Below are positions 43,754-52,493 of a DNA stretch of 64,000 bases, piece by piece. Where the stretch lies: the NCBI GenBank assembly GCA_965207345.1, contig OZ242280.1, positions 310,001 to 374,000 on the forward strand, given 5' to 3'. Within the stretch, counting starts at the first letter, position 1. Each line of letters opens with the position of its first letter. The notes beneath the pieces are model-generated. The model did no database searches, was not told where the DNA came from, and saw only the letters and a program-made list of their open reading frames with translations. Source of the DNA: G965207345 sp965207345 (GTDB taxonomy: Bacteria; Pseudomonadota; Gammaproteobacteria; PS1; Pseudothioglobaceae). The position numbers and the translations under genes were made by a program.

Positions 43754-43829
43754 GGCCAAATAGCTCAGTTGGTAGAGCAAGGGACTGAAAATCCCTGTGT
43801 CCCTAGTTCGACTCTAGGTTTGGCCACCA
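43754..43829 (+). tRNA. tRNA-Phe (GAA)
   Basis: A 76-base cloverleaf with encoded CCA. The acceptor stem is GGCCAAA pairing with TTTGGCC, the D arm contains AGCTCAGTTGGTAGAGC, the anticodon arm is AGGGA-CTGAAAA-TCCCT with anticodon GAA, and the T loop is GTTCGACTC. It is the only RNA gene I find in the window. Remnants of a methylase gene and a dispersed repeat lie directly upstream, a usual setting for past integration events. Confidence 0.97.
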
Positions 43830-44131
43830 AGATTCTGTTTTTTTTAAAAATATTATAATTTTATTATATAATGATGTGTTTTTGTGAACCACTGATCTCT
43901 TTAGATTGAGATACTCTCCTAAAACAAAACTTTACACTGGCGGCTCACTTTGTTTTAATCCGCCTTTATTTTTACTTTATCCCCTTTGCTATATTTTTTA
44001 ATTAGCGTCTAATTGTCGTAAAAATGTGCATAAAATCCTTTATCTTTTTGGTAAAATCTGGTTTTACTTTATATAGTTTTTTTACTTAACGTTGCTTGTG
44101 TCTATTTATTTAACTTACTAGGGTGCGTCTT
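43830..44131. other. Intergenic region before aroQ
   Basis: About 300 bases without a gene. It should hold the promoter of the aroQ-accB-accC-argC run, but I see no hexamer pair with proper spacing that I would stand by. No repeat or hairpin of note. Confidence 0.4.
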
Positions 44132-44593
44132 ATGTCAGATATTATGCTGTTAAATGGCCCTAATTTAAATTTATTGGGCGTACGTGAACCAAAATATTAT
44201 AGCGGTGAATCTTTAGATAATATTGTGTCTAGCTTAGAGCATATTGCCCATAGTCATCATTTAACCCTTAGTCATTTTCAACATAATGGCGAAAGTGATT
44301 TAATCAGTTGCATTCATCAAGCCTATCAAGATAAGGTGCGTTTTATTATTATTAATCCTGCGGGGTTTACGCATACTAGTATTGCGCTCAGAGATGCATT
44401 ACTTGCTGTAAATATTCCATTTGTTGAACTACATTTATCTAATATTTATGCGCGTGAAAATTTTCGCCATCATTCTTATTTTTCTGATATTGCAAGTGGC
44501 ATAATCACTGGTCTAGGCATATTTGGCTATGAACTGGCTCTGCGCTTTGCCATTAAGTATATTAGTGAAAATATAGCGTCTAATCAAAAATAG
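44132..44593 (+). CDS. aroQ: 3-dehydroquinate dehydratase, type II
   Basis: AroQ dehydrates 3-dehydroquinate in the shikimate pathway. The 153-aa protein shows IMLLNGPNLNLLGVREPKYY, HFQHNGESDLISCIHQAY, IIINPAGFTHTSIALRDAL and FVELHLSNIYARENFRHHSY, the type II signatures including the catalytic Tyr and His. An upstream GTG at 44123 is open, but the family starts right before IMLLNGPN, so ATG 44132 is preferred. It directly precedes accB-accC, a common gammaproteobacterial order. Confidence 0.95.
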   Translation: MSDIMLLNGPNLNLLGVREPKYYSGESLDNIVSSLEHIAHSHHLTLSHFQHNGESDLISCIHQAYQDKVRFIIINPAGFTHTSIALRDALLAVNIPFVELHLSNIYARENFRHHSYFSDIASGIITGLGIFGYELALRFAIKYISENIASNQK

Positions 44594-44602
44594 GACGACA
44601 GA

Positions 44603-45079
44603 ATGGATATTCGTAAAATTAAAAAATTGATTGAATTATTGGAGCAATCTAATTTATTAGAAATTGAAGTAAAGGAAGGTGAAGAATCAGTGCGTATTGC
44701 TCGGGAGAGCCATCATGTATCCCATCATATCGACACTGCCTCGGCACGCTTGCAACATACAAGTGCTCAAGCAACCCCTTCTGTGCCAGCTACTACAAAA
44801 GCAGAGTCATCAACACTACAACACGAAGATGACGATAGTATACACGCTATTACTTCACCTATGGTAGGCACTTTTTATAGGGCATCTTCGCCTAATGGCA
44901 AACCATTTGTAAATGTTGGGCAAAAAATATCAGTAGGTGATGTGGTGTGTATTATTGAAGCAATGAAAATTATGAATCAAATAGAGTCTGACAAGGTGGG
45001 TCTTGTTGTTGAAATGCTTTGTCAAGATGGTGATGGCGTTGAATTTGGTCAAAATTTAATCAAAATAGCACCGTTATGA
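44603..45079 (+). CDS. accB: Biotin carboxyl carrier protein of acetyl-CoA carboxylase
   Basis: AccB carries biotin between the carboxylase and transferase parts of acetyl-CoA carboxylase in fatty-acid synthesis. The 158-aa protein has a start KIKKLIELLEQSNLLEIEV, a flexible Ala/Thr/Ser-rich linker, and the biotinyl domain from about residue 80 (ITSPMVGTFYRASSPNGKPF) with the biotin lysine Lys122 in EAMKIMN. Its end overlaps accC by four bases (ATGA), indicating coupled translation. Confidence 0.96.
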   Translation: MDIRKIKKLIELLEQSNLLEIEVKEGEESVRIARESHHVSHHIDTASARLQHTSAQATPSVPATTKAESSTLQHEDDDSIHAITSPMVGTFYRASSPNGKPFVNVGQKISVGDVVCIIEAMKIMNQIESDKVGLVVEMLCQDGDGVEFGQNLIKIAPL

Positions 45080-46422
45080 TAAGCAAAATTTTAATTGCTA
45101 ACCGCGGTGAAATTGCCCTTAGAATCTTACGTGCTTGTCGTGAACTTGATATACAAACCGTTGCTGTTTATTCTACAGCTGATAAAGAATTACAACATGT
45201 TTTATTAGCTGATGAAACAGTCTGTATTGGTCCTCCAGCAGCGAAAGATAGTTATCTTAATATCCCAGCAATTATTAGTGCTGCTGAATTAACACACGCT
45301 GATGCTATCCACCCAGGTTATGGATTTTTGTCAGAAAATGCTAGTTTTGCTGAGCAGGTAGAAAAAAGCGGTTTTATTTTTATCGGACCTAGTTCTAATA
45401 ATATTCGCACGATGGGTGATAAGGTACTTGCTATTAAAACGATGAAGAGCGCAGGCATGCCTTGTGTTCCTGGTTCTGATGGCGTGCTCAGCTATAATGA
45501 AAAAAAGTGTGTGCTTCTTGCAGAAAAAATTGGTTTTCCAGTGATAATTAAAGCAGTAGGTGGTGGTGGTGGTCGCGGTATGCGTGTGGTGTCAAATAAA
45601 AAATCACTTAATAGCACAATTGAATTAACCAGAAGAGAGTCTTTAAATTTTTTTGCTAATTCTGATATTTACATGGAAAAGTTTTTAACCACGCCGCGCC
45701 ATATAGAAGTGCAAGTGTTAGCTGATTCTTATGGCAATGCTATTCATTTAGGCGAGCGCGATTGTTCTGTGCAAAGACGGCATCAAAAAATATTAGAAGA
45801 AGCGCCAGCGCCAGGTATAAGCGAACAAGTGCGCGAGCATATTGGAAGCATGTGCGTTAAAGCGTGCCAAGACATTGGCTATCAAAGTTTAGGAACCTTT
45901 GAATTTTTATACGAACAAGGCGCATTTTATTTTATTGAGATGAATACGCGCGTACAAGTTGAACACCCTGTTACAGAAATGGTAACAGGAGTTGATATTT
46001 TAAGAGAGCAAATTCGCGTTGCACAAGGCGAAAAACTAAATATAAAGCAAAAAGATGTTAATCTAAGCGGTTATGCTATTGAGTGTCGTATTAACGCTGA
46101 AGATAGCGATAATTTTGTACCATCACCTGGTAAAATTACGCATCTGCACATGCCTGGCGGTTTGGGTGTGCGTGTTGATTCACATATTTACGACGGTTAT
46201 ACCGTGCCGTCTACCTATGATTCTATGATTGGCAAAATTATCACTTTTGCTAAGACGCGTAAAACTACCATTACTAAAATGAGAAATGCGCTTAATGAAA
46301 TAATTATCGGTGGTATTAAAACGAATATTAATTTACAAAAGCGGATAACTGGTGATGAGGCTTTTAAACAAGGCGGTGTTAATATTCATTATTTAGAATC
46401 TATATTAAAACAAAATGATTAA
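45076..46422 (+). CDS. accC: Biotin carboxylase subunit of acetyl-CoA carboxylase
   Basis: AccC carboxylates the biotin on AccB using ATP and bicarbonate. The 448-aa ATP-grasp protein shows ILIANRGEIALRILRACREL, HPGYGFLSENASFAEQ, KAVGGGGGRGMRVV, HLGERDCSVQRRHQKILEEA and FIEMNTRVQVEHPVTEMVTG. It overlaps accB at the start and argC by eight bases at the end, so accB, accC and argC are tightly packed. Confidence 0.97.
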   Translation: MISKILIANRGEIALRILRACRELDIQTVAVYSTADKELQHVLLADETVCIGPPAAKDSYLNIPAIISAAELTHADAIHPGYGFLSENASFAEQVEKSGFIFIGPSSNNIRTMGDKVLAIKTMKSAGMPCVPGSDGVLSYNEKKCVLLAEKIGFPVIIKAVGGGGGRGMRVVSNKKSLNSTIELTRRESLNFFANSDIYMEKFLTTPRHIEVQVLADSYGNAIHLGERDCSVQRRHQKILEEAPAPGISEQVREHIGSMCVKACQDIGYQSLGTFEFLYEQGAFYFIEMNTRVQVEHPVTEMVTGVDILREQIRVAQGEKLNIKQKDVNLSGYAIECRINAEDSDNFVPSPGKITHLHMPGGLGVRVDSHIYDGYTVPSTYDSMIGKIITFAKTRKTTITKMRNALNEIIIGGIKTNINLQKRITGDEAFKQGGVNIHYLESILKQND

Positions 46423-47440
46423 AGTTGGTATAGTTGGCGGCACGGGTTACACAGGAGTTGAATTATTAAGGTTGTTGCTAGCACACCCTAAAGCGCACTT
46501 GGAGGTAATTACCTCAAGAACATTAAGCGGTGAATTGGTTAGCCGAGTATTTCCAAGTTTAATCGGGCAGACGAATTTATCCTTTAGCACAGCAGATATT
46601 GAAAATTTACGCACTTGTGACGTGGTTTTTTTTGCTACGCCACATGGTGTTGCAATGAATATGGTACCAGCACTTATTGATAGTGGCGTGCGTATTATCG
46701 ATTTAGGCGCAGATTTTCGTATTAGAGATGTGCGCACGTGGCAGAGTTATTATCAAATAAAACATAGCGCGGCACATTTACTTGAGATGGCAGTTTATGG
46801 CTTGACAGAACATTATAGGGAGGAAATTAAGACAGCTAAACTTGTAGCAAATCCAGGCTGTTATCCAACTGCTATTGCGCTTGCGTTAAAACCATTACTT
46901 TCTCACAAGGGTGTCGATGTGAAAAATATTATTGCTGATTGCAAATCAGGCGTTAGTGGAGCAGGCAGAACTGTGAATTTAACAAACAGTTTGTGTGAAG
47001 TATCAGAAAGCATAAAAGCTTATGGTATTAGCGGTCATCGTCACTTACCTGAAATTAATCAAACACTCACAGATTTAGCAAGTAAAAAAATAGCCATTAC
47101 TTTTATCCCGCACCTAGTACCAATGATAAGAGGAATGTTAGCAAGTATTTATGTTGATATACTACCGAGTATAAATGTGGTAGAATTGTTTACACAGGCT
47201 TATGAGGGTGAGCATTTTGTGAAAATTTTACCAGAAGGTATTTCACCCGAGACGCGCTTTGTTAAACTAAGTAACTTATGTCATATTGGTATGGAACGAC
47301 AAGAAAATGGCAAGTGGATTATTCTTTCAGCAATTGATAATTTATTGAAAGGTGCATCAGGACAGGCGGTGCAGAATATGAATATTATGTTTGGTTTTGA
47401 TGAAACTGAAGGACTACCGCTAGCAGGATTAATACCGTAG
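46415..47440 (+). CDS. argC: N-acetyl-gamma-glutamyl-phosphate reductase
   Basis: ArgC reduces N-acetylglutamyl phosphate to the semialdehyde in arginine synthesis. The 341-aa protein begins with the nucleotide motif VGIVGGTGYTGVELLRLL, shows VFFATPHGVA, the catalytic cysteine Cys149 in ANPGCYPTAIALAL, SGVSGAGR and GHRHLPEI (catalytic His region). Its ATG lies inside the accC end, so it is read from the same message even though the pathways differ. Confidence 0.96.
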   Translation: MIKVGIVGGTGYTGVELLRLLLAHPKAHLEVITSRTLSGELVSRVFPSLIGQTNLSFSTADIENLRTCDVVFFATPHGVAMNMVPALIDSGVRIIDLGADFRIRDVRTWQSYYQIKHSAAHLLEMAVYGLTEHYREEIKTAKLVANPGCYPTAIALALKPLLSHKGVDVKNIIADCKSGVSGAGRTVNLTNSLCEVSESIKAYGISGHRHLPEINQTLTDLASKKIAITFIPHLVPMIRGMLASIYVDILPSINVVELFTQAYEGEHFVKILPEGISPETRFVKLSNLCHIGMERQENGKWIILSAIDNLLKGASGQAVQNMNIMFGFDETEGLPLAGLIP

Positions 47441-47484
47441 GACAAAAAACATCAATTATTAAAGTTTTTAAAACTAGGAGCATC

Positions 47485-47841
47485 ATGACAAAAGCACTAG
47501 AAAAATATGAAGTTGCTGATATTGTGTTTACCAACAATGCAGCACACAAGGTTAAAACATTGATTAAAGAAGAGAAAGATGAGAACTTAAAATTAAGAGT
47601 TTATATTACTGGTGGCGGTTGCGCTGGTTTTTCCTACGGTTTTACCTTTGATAAAAAGTATCAAGAAGGGGATAGTTATGTTAAAAAAGATGGTGTGGTT
47701 TTAGTGGTTGATCCAATGAGTTATCAATATTTAGCTGGTTCAACAGTAGATTATTTAGAAGATTTACAAGGCACACGTTTTATTATTCATAACCCTAATG
47801 CCAAAACCACTTGTGGGTGCGGCTCTTCTTTTACGCCTTAA
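47485..47841 (+). CDS. erpA: Iron-sulfur cluster insertion protein ErpA
   Basis: ErpA is an A-type carrier that hands Fe-S clusters to apoproteins such as IspG. The 118-aa protein has the three cluster cysteines: one in YITGGGCAGFSYGF and two in KTTCGCGSSF at the C-terminus. VVDPMSYQYLAGSTVDYLED and GTRFIIHNPNAKT match ErpA and not IscA or SufA. GGAGCATC precedes the ATG. It lies between argC and gltA. Confidence 0.93.
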   Translation: MTKALEKYEVADIVFTNNAAHKVKTLIKEEKDENLKLRVYITGGGCAGFSYGFTFDKKYQEGDSYVKKDGVVLVVDPMSYQYLAGSTVDYLEDLQGTRFIIHNPNAKTTCGCGSSFTP

Positions 47842-47882
47842 TTTTTTATCTTAGTCTGTGTTCTAGCATAAAGGAGATAGCC

Positions 47883-49010
47883 ATGATAGAATATATTCCG
47901 GGTTTAGCTGATGTACCTGCCACAGAATCAGGCATTTCTTATATCGATGGCGAGCGGGGTATTCTAGCGTACAGGGGTTACTCAATTGAAACATTAGCCA
48001 AACATTGTAGTTTTGAAGAGGTAGCTTTGCTGTTACTTAATGGTGAGATTCCAAGCGCGACACAATTACAACTTTTTCAGGAATCACTACAAGAACGTTA
48101 TCGCACTAAAAGCAATATTCGCCGTATGATGTGGAGTCTACCACTTAATGGTCATCCCATGGATGTCTTGCAAATGGCAATTGCAAGTATGGCAACTTTT
48201 TACCCTGATGCTAAAGCGATGGCACACGATTCTAAAATCACTCAAAATGCAATGCTGAGAATTATTGCGAACATGAGCACATTAGTAGCAATGTGGGAGC
48301 ATGTAAGAAGTGGTTATGATCCTATATCTCCCGAGAGAAACATGGGGTATGCAGAAAATTTTCTTTACATGTTTTTTGGCAAAAAACCTGAACCTGAACT
48401 AGTTAAATTATTTGATGCGTGTTTAGTTTTACATGCTGAGCATACCATTAATGCTTCTACTTTTTCAGCCATGGTAACTGCATCCACCCTGGCTAATCTT
48501 TTTGCCTCTATTTCAGCAGCAGTAGGCACATTAGCAGGGCCTCTTCACGGCGGTGCAAATGAAAAAGTATTGCAGATGCTTGATGAGATTGGTCACGTGA
48601 AAAAAGTGAAAAGTTGGATTGAAAAGCGCCTAAAAGATAAGGGGAAAATTTGGGGCATGGGTCATCGGGAATATAAAACTAAAGACCCAAGAGCAATGAT
48701 TTTACAAAAATTATTAGAGGATTATGTGAAACAATCCCGTATTTCTCTCAGTCAGCGTTTTGAAGTTGCACTTGAGGTAGAGAGGGTTTGCGCTGAATTG
48801 CTTGGGAAAAAAGGCGTTTATCCAAATGTTGATTTCTATTCAGGCATTATCTATGCTGAAATTTTTGGCTTTCCAGCAGATCAATTTACGCCAATTTTTG
48901 CAGTAGCACGTTCTGCAGGCTGGATTGCACACTGGAAAGAACAAGTTAGTCATAATAGAATTTTTAGACCTACACAAATTTATACAGGCGAATCATTGAG
49001 AGAATATTAA
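47883..49010 (+). CDS. gltA: Citrate synthase
   Basis: Citrate synthase condenses oxaloacetate and acetyl-CoA. The 375-aa protein shows DGERGILAYRGYSIETLA, the catalytic HAEHTINASTFSAMV, GPLHGGANEKVLQM, WGMGHREYKTKDPRA, and the catalytic Asp in YPNVDFYSGIIY. AAAGGAGATAGCC precedes ATG 47883; an open start at 47811 overlaps erpA and is unlikely. A methylcitrate synthase role is the main alternative, but no prp genes are nearby. Confidence 0.92.
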   Translation: MIEYIPGLADVPATESGISYIDGERGILAYRGYSIETLAKHCSFEEVALLLLNGEIPSATQLQLFQESLQERYRTKSNIRRMMWSLPLNGHPMDVLQMAIASMATFYPDAKAMAHDSKITQNAMLRIIANMSTLVAMWEHVRSGYDPISPERNMGYAENFLYMFFGKKPEPELVKLFDACLVLHAEHTINASTFSAMVTASTLANLFASISAAVGTLAGPLHGGANEKVLQMLDEIGHVKKVKSWIEKRLKDKGKIWGMGHREYKTKDPRAMILQKLLEDYVKQSRISLSQRFEVALEVERVCAELLGKKGVYPNVDFYSGIIYAEIFGFPADQFTPIFAVARSAGWIAHWKEQVSHNRIFRPTQIYTGESLREY

Positions 49011-49173
49011 TGAATTAACACTGTTAAACAGAGTAGCAAAAAAATAACAAAAAACTTTTATGACAGAATTTAAACCTAATTAAGAATTGTTAAGAATAAT
49101 GGAAGACTTTGAAGGAATTGCTAATCATGGAAGAAAGGACACAGGAAGTAATTGAAATTTTATAAAGAAATTT

Positions 49174-49914
49174 ATGAATAACAGAACTACGCATTTTGGT
49201 TTTAGAGAAGTTGATGTCAACAGCAAAGAAGATTTAGTACGCGAAGTATTTGATTCGGTTGCACAAAATTATGATTTGATGAACGATATGCTTTCTTTTG
49301 GCATGCATAGATTATGGAAACATTATACTTTATTACACAGTGCTGTTAAGGCAGGCGAGCGCATTTTAGATATTGCAGGAGGCACAGGCGACATGGCATC
49401 TCGATTTGCTAGAAAATTGGGATCTTCTGGCGAGGTGGTACTTGCTGATGTTAATTTCTCAATGTTAAAAGAAGGGCGTAAAAAATTACTCAATCAAGGT
49501 GATTATCAAATTAAACTGATACAAACGAGTGCTGAGGCGCTTTGTTTTAAAGATAATTATTTTGATTGCGTCTCTATCGCATTCGGGCTAAGAAATATGA
49601 CTAACAAAGCGTGTGCGTTACAAGAATCTTATCGCGTTTTAAAATCGGGGGGGCGGTTAATTATTTTGGAATTTTCTAAAGTGCAATCAGAAGTTTTGGA
49701 TATTTTATATGATACGTATTCATTTCGTGTGATGCCAAAATTAGGCGCCCTGTTTGCGCGTGATAGAGAAAGTTATAAATATTTGGCGGAATCTATTCGT
49801 AAACATCCTAATCAAGAAAATTTAAAAGCGATGATTTTATCAGCAGGATTTAAACTATGCGAATATCATAATTTATCAGGCGGTATTGTTGCACTTCACA
49901 AGGGAATTAAATGA
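49174..49914 (+). CDS. ubiE: Ubiquinone/menaquinone methyltransferase UbiE
   Basis: UbiE is the SAM-dependent C-methyltransferase of ubiquinone (and menaquinone) synthesis. The 246-aa protein has THFGFREVDVNSKEDLVREV, FDSVAQNYDLMNDMLSFGMH, the SAM motif ILDIAGGTGDMASRFAR, DCVSIAFGLRNMTNKACALQ and GGRLIILEFSKV. Its stop overlaps ubiJ by four bases, giving the classic ubiE-ubiJ-ubiB operon, which supports use of ubiquinone in respiration. Confidence 0.96.
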   Translation: MNNRTTHFGFREVDVNSKEDLVREVFDSVAQNYDLMNDMLSFGMHRLWKHYTLLHSAVKAGERILDIAGGTGDMASRFARKLGSSGEVVLADVNFSMLKEGRKKLLNQGDYQIKLIQTSAEALCFKDNYFDCVSIAFGLRNMTNKACALQESYRVLKSGGRLIILEFSKVQSEVLDILYDTYSFRVMPKLGALFARDRESYKYLAESIRKHPNQENLKAMILSAGFKLCEYHNLSGGIVALHKGIK

Positions 49915-50462
49915 TTAGTTTAGCGCTTAGTACTCTCTCTGCCTTGCTTGAAGAGCAAATAAATTATTTGCTTGCATTAGATGAGACAATTGACATTAAA
50001 CCGCTAATGCACAAAATAGTGCAAGTACGTCTTTTAAATACACCTATTCGCTGGATTGTTTATTTTAGTAAATCACGCGTGTATTTATTATCTAGAGCCA
50101 AAGCAAAGACAGATTTAGATGTCACACTAGATAGCAAAACTTTTTTGGCATTAATTAGTGGTGCAGACGCTAGAGAGCTACTCAGACGCAATCAATTATT
50201 TGCAACAGGGGATGTAAAAACAATCCAATTATTGTTTGATTTATTAGCAGATATTGAGTTAGATTTTGAAGAGTTGTTGTCTTATTATGTGGGCGATACA
50301 ATTGCATACCAAGCAGGTAGAGCGTTTGCATTTATACACAGTCAATATAAAAACAATAGCAGAGAGGGTAGCATATTTTTGGCGTCTGCATATTCCTCCT
50401 TTGATAAATTAGCAAATATAGGGTTAAATTGCCTTCTAGGACCTGATATTTCAGCTAAATAA
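49911..50462 (+). CDS. ubiJ: Ubiquinone biosynthesis accessory factor UbiJ
   Basis: UbiJ has an SCP2-type lipid-binding domain and, with UbiK, helps assemble the ubiquinone synthesis complex. The 183-aa protein shows the SCP2-like RWIVYFSKSRVYLLSRAKAK, DVTLDSKTFLALISGADARE and LFATGDVKTIQLLFDLLADI, then a C-terminal helix with YYVGDTIAYQAGRAF. Similarity within the family is usually low, and placement between ubiE and ubiB secures the call. Confidence 0.9.
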   Translation: MISLALSTLSALLEEQINYLLALDETIDIKPLMHKIVQVRLLNTPIRWIVYFSKSRVYLLSRAKAKTDLDVTLDSKTFLALISGADARELLRRNQLFATGDVKTIQLLFDLLADIELDFEELLSYYVGDTIAYQAGRAFAFIHSQYKNNSREGSIFLASAYSSFDKLANIGLNCLLGPDISAK

Positions 50463-50480
50463 TATATTAAGATATTTTCC

Positions 50481-52082
50481 ATGCGGGATTTTCTGAGGCT
50501 GTTGCATATTATTACTATTTTGATACGCTATCGTTTAGATGCACTGTTGCTTTCAATTCCAGCACTCAAGTTTTTTAAACCACTGCTTTATTTACTACCT
50601 TGGCATTATTTACCGCTTACTAGATGTCCCAGAGGTGAGAGAATTCGCTTGAGTTTAGAGCACTTAGGACCTATTTTTATCAAGTTTGGACAAACGCTTT
50701 CTACGCGCAGGGATTTACTGCCAGATGATGTTGGCTTAGAGCTTAGCAAATTACAAGATGCCTGTCCAAGTTTTAATGGTGATGTGGCAATAAAAATTAT
50801 TGAAAAATCACTTTCTCAAAAATTAGAGTATGTTTTTACAAAATTTGATAAAAAACCGCTTGCTTCGGCTTCAATTGCCCAAGTTCATAGTGCAGTAACT
50901 TTAGCAGGCGATGCCGTTGTAATCAAAGTTGTCAGGCCAAATATTAAAGCGCAAATTGAGCGCGATATTCGTTTGATGTATCGTTTTGCGAAGTGGCTTA
51001 ACAAACATCCAGATGGTAGGCGTTTAAGTCCTATAGGTGCAGTATCTGAGTTTGAGCGCATTATTTATGGCGAACTTGATATGTTAAATGAAGCAGCTAA
51101 TGCAAACCGTTTACGCACACATTTTAAGCATTCTAATTTGCTTTATGTGCCTAAAATTTATTGGGATTTATCTCGAGTAAATATACTCGTATCAGAACGC
51201 ATTTATGGCACACCAATTAGCGATATTAAAACCTTAAAAGAAAAAAATATTAATTTAAAAAAACTCGCAGAAAATGGTGTTATTATTTTTTTCTCTCAAG
51301 TTTTTGAGTATAATTTTTTTCATGCTGATATGCATCCTGGTAATATTTTTGTTGGCGATGATGGCAAATATTTAGGGGTTGATTTTGGCATTATGGGCAC
51401 ACTCAGTGAAACTGATAAATATTATTTAACGGAGAGTTTCTTGGGTTTTTTTAACGAAGATTATAAGCGTGTTGCAAGAGCACACCTAGATTCTGGGTGG
51501 GTGGATGAGGAGATAGATTTGATTGCTTTTGAAAATGCAATTTCTGTAGTGTGTACACCACTATTTAAAAAGAATTTAAACGAAATTTCTTTTGGAGAGG
51601 TCTTGCTCAGTTTATTTAAACAAGCCAAGCGCTTTAATATGCATGTTCAACCACAATTATTGTTGTTAGACAAAACGCTACTTAATATTGAAGGTTTAGG
51701 TAGAACACTTTATCCTAGTCTTGATTTATGGGCAACTGCTAAGCCATTTTTGGAAAAACTTGCTCAGCAAAAATACCAACCAAGTCATTTGTTTCGTGCA
51801 CTGAAATCACGCGTTCCTGAATGGTTAGAAGCAGTGCCTAAATTACCAAAATTAAGCGTAGATGTACTCGATAAAATTGACAAGATGGGGAAAATACACA
51901 AAAAACATACTCACCAGCTCGCAAACATTGAGCAAGCAATTATCAAGCAAAATAAACAACAATATATGGGGTTTATGGTTGCAACTGCAGTAATTATTAC
52001 TGTTTTGTTATTACAACATAGTCTACTTTATGCTGGTATTGCTGGTTTTTTTACAGTATTATTCTGGCTCAAAAGCAGATAA
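50481..52082 (+). CDS. ubiB: Ubiquinone biosynthesis regulatory protein kinase-like UbiB
   Basis: UbiB is an atypical ABC1/ADCK kinase-like ATPase that supports ubiquinone synthesis at the inner membrane. The 533-aa protein shows the family's LGPIFIKFGQTLSTRRDLLP (KxGQ motif), PLASASIAQVHSA (Ala-rich nucleotide loop), VVIKVVRPNI (Lys), FFHADMHPGNIFVGDDG and LGVDFGIMG. Two hydrophobic helices lie at the C-terminus (FMVATAVIITVLLLQ, LLYAGIAGFFTVLFWL). Third gene of the ubi operon. Confidence 0.95.
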   Translation: MRDFLRLLHIITILIRYRLDALLLSIPALKFFKPLLYLLPWHYLPLTRCPRGERIRLSLEHLGPIFIKFGQTLSTRRDLLPDDVGLELSKLQDACPSFNGDVAIKIIEKSLSQKLEYVFTKFDKKPLASASIAQVHSAVTLAGDAVVIKVVRPNIKAQIERDIRLMYRFAKWLNKHPDGRRLSPIGAVSEFERIIYGELDMLNEAANANRLRTHFKHSNLLYVPKIYWDLSRVNILVSERIYGTPISDIKTLKEKNINLKKLAENGVIIFFSQVFEYNFFHADMHPGNIFVGDDGKYLGVDFGIMGTLSETDKYYLTESFLGFFNEDYKRVARAHLDSGWVDEEIDLIAFENAISVVCTPLFKKNLNEISFGEVLLSLFKQAKRFNMHVQPQLLLLDKTLLNIEGLGRTLYPSLDLWATAKPFLEKLAQQKYQPSHLFRALKSRVPEWLEAVPKLPKLSVDVLDKIDKMGKIHKKHTHQLANIEQAIIKQNKQQYMGFMVATAVIITVLLLQHSLLYAGIAGFFTVLFWLKSR

Positions 52083-52113
52083 CAAAAATCTACGAATTTT
52101 TAAGGAGAGAAAG

Positions 52114-52452
52114 ATGGGCGAGTGTTTGTTTTGCGAGATTGCAGCTGGTAAAGTTCCAGCGGATATTTTATATGAAAATGATGAACTACTTGCCTTTAGC
52201 GATGTAAATCCGCAAGCACCTGTGCATTTTTTGGTAATTCCAAAGGCGCATATCACAACGATTAATGAAACTGATGATACGAAATTAATAGGCAGACTTG
52301 TTCTTATTGCGCGCAATCTTGCGCGGCATAAAGGTTTTGCAGAAGATGGGTATCGTTTGGTGATTAATTGTAATGAAAATGGTGGACAAACGATTTATCA
52401 TATCCACTTGCACCTGCTCGCAGGCAGAATGCTTCACTGGCCACCAGGATAG
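52114..52452 (+). CDS. HIT-family nucleotide-binding protein (HinT-like)
   Basis: This 112-aa protein has CLFCEIAAGKVPADILYEND at the start, FSDVNPQAPVHFLVIPKAHI, and the histidine triad HIHLHLLAG. HinT-type proteins hydrolyse adenosine phosphoramidates. TAAGGAGAGAA before ATG 52114 fixes the start and excludes an overlap with ubiB. It lies between the ubi genes and gcvP. Gene symbol left blank, since the specific HinT assignment is by type only. Confidence 0.93.
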   Translation: MGECLFCEIAAGKVPADILYENDELLAFSDVNPQAPVHFLVIPKAHITTINETDDTKLIGRLVLIARNLARHKGFAEDGYRLVINCNENGGQTIYHIHLHLLAGRMLHWPPG

Positions 52453-52493
52453 GAACACTTTTATATTAAACGAACTTTTTAGCACTAAAACAA

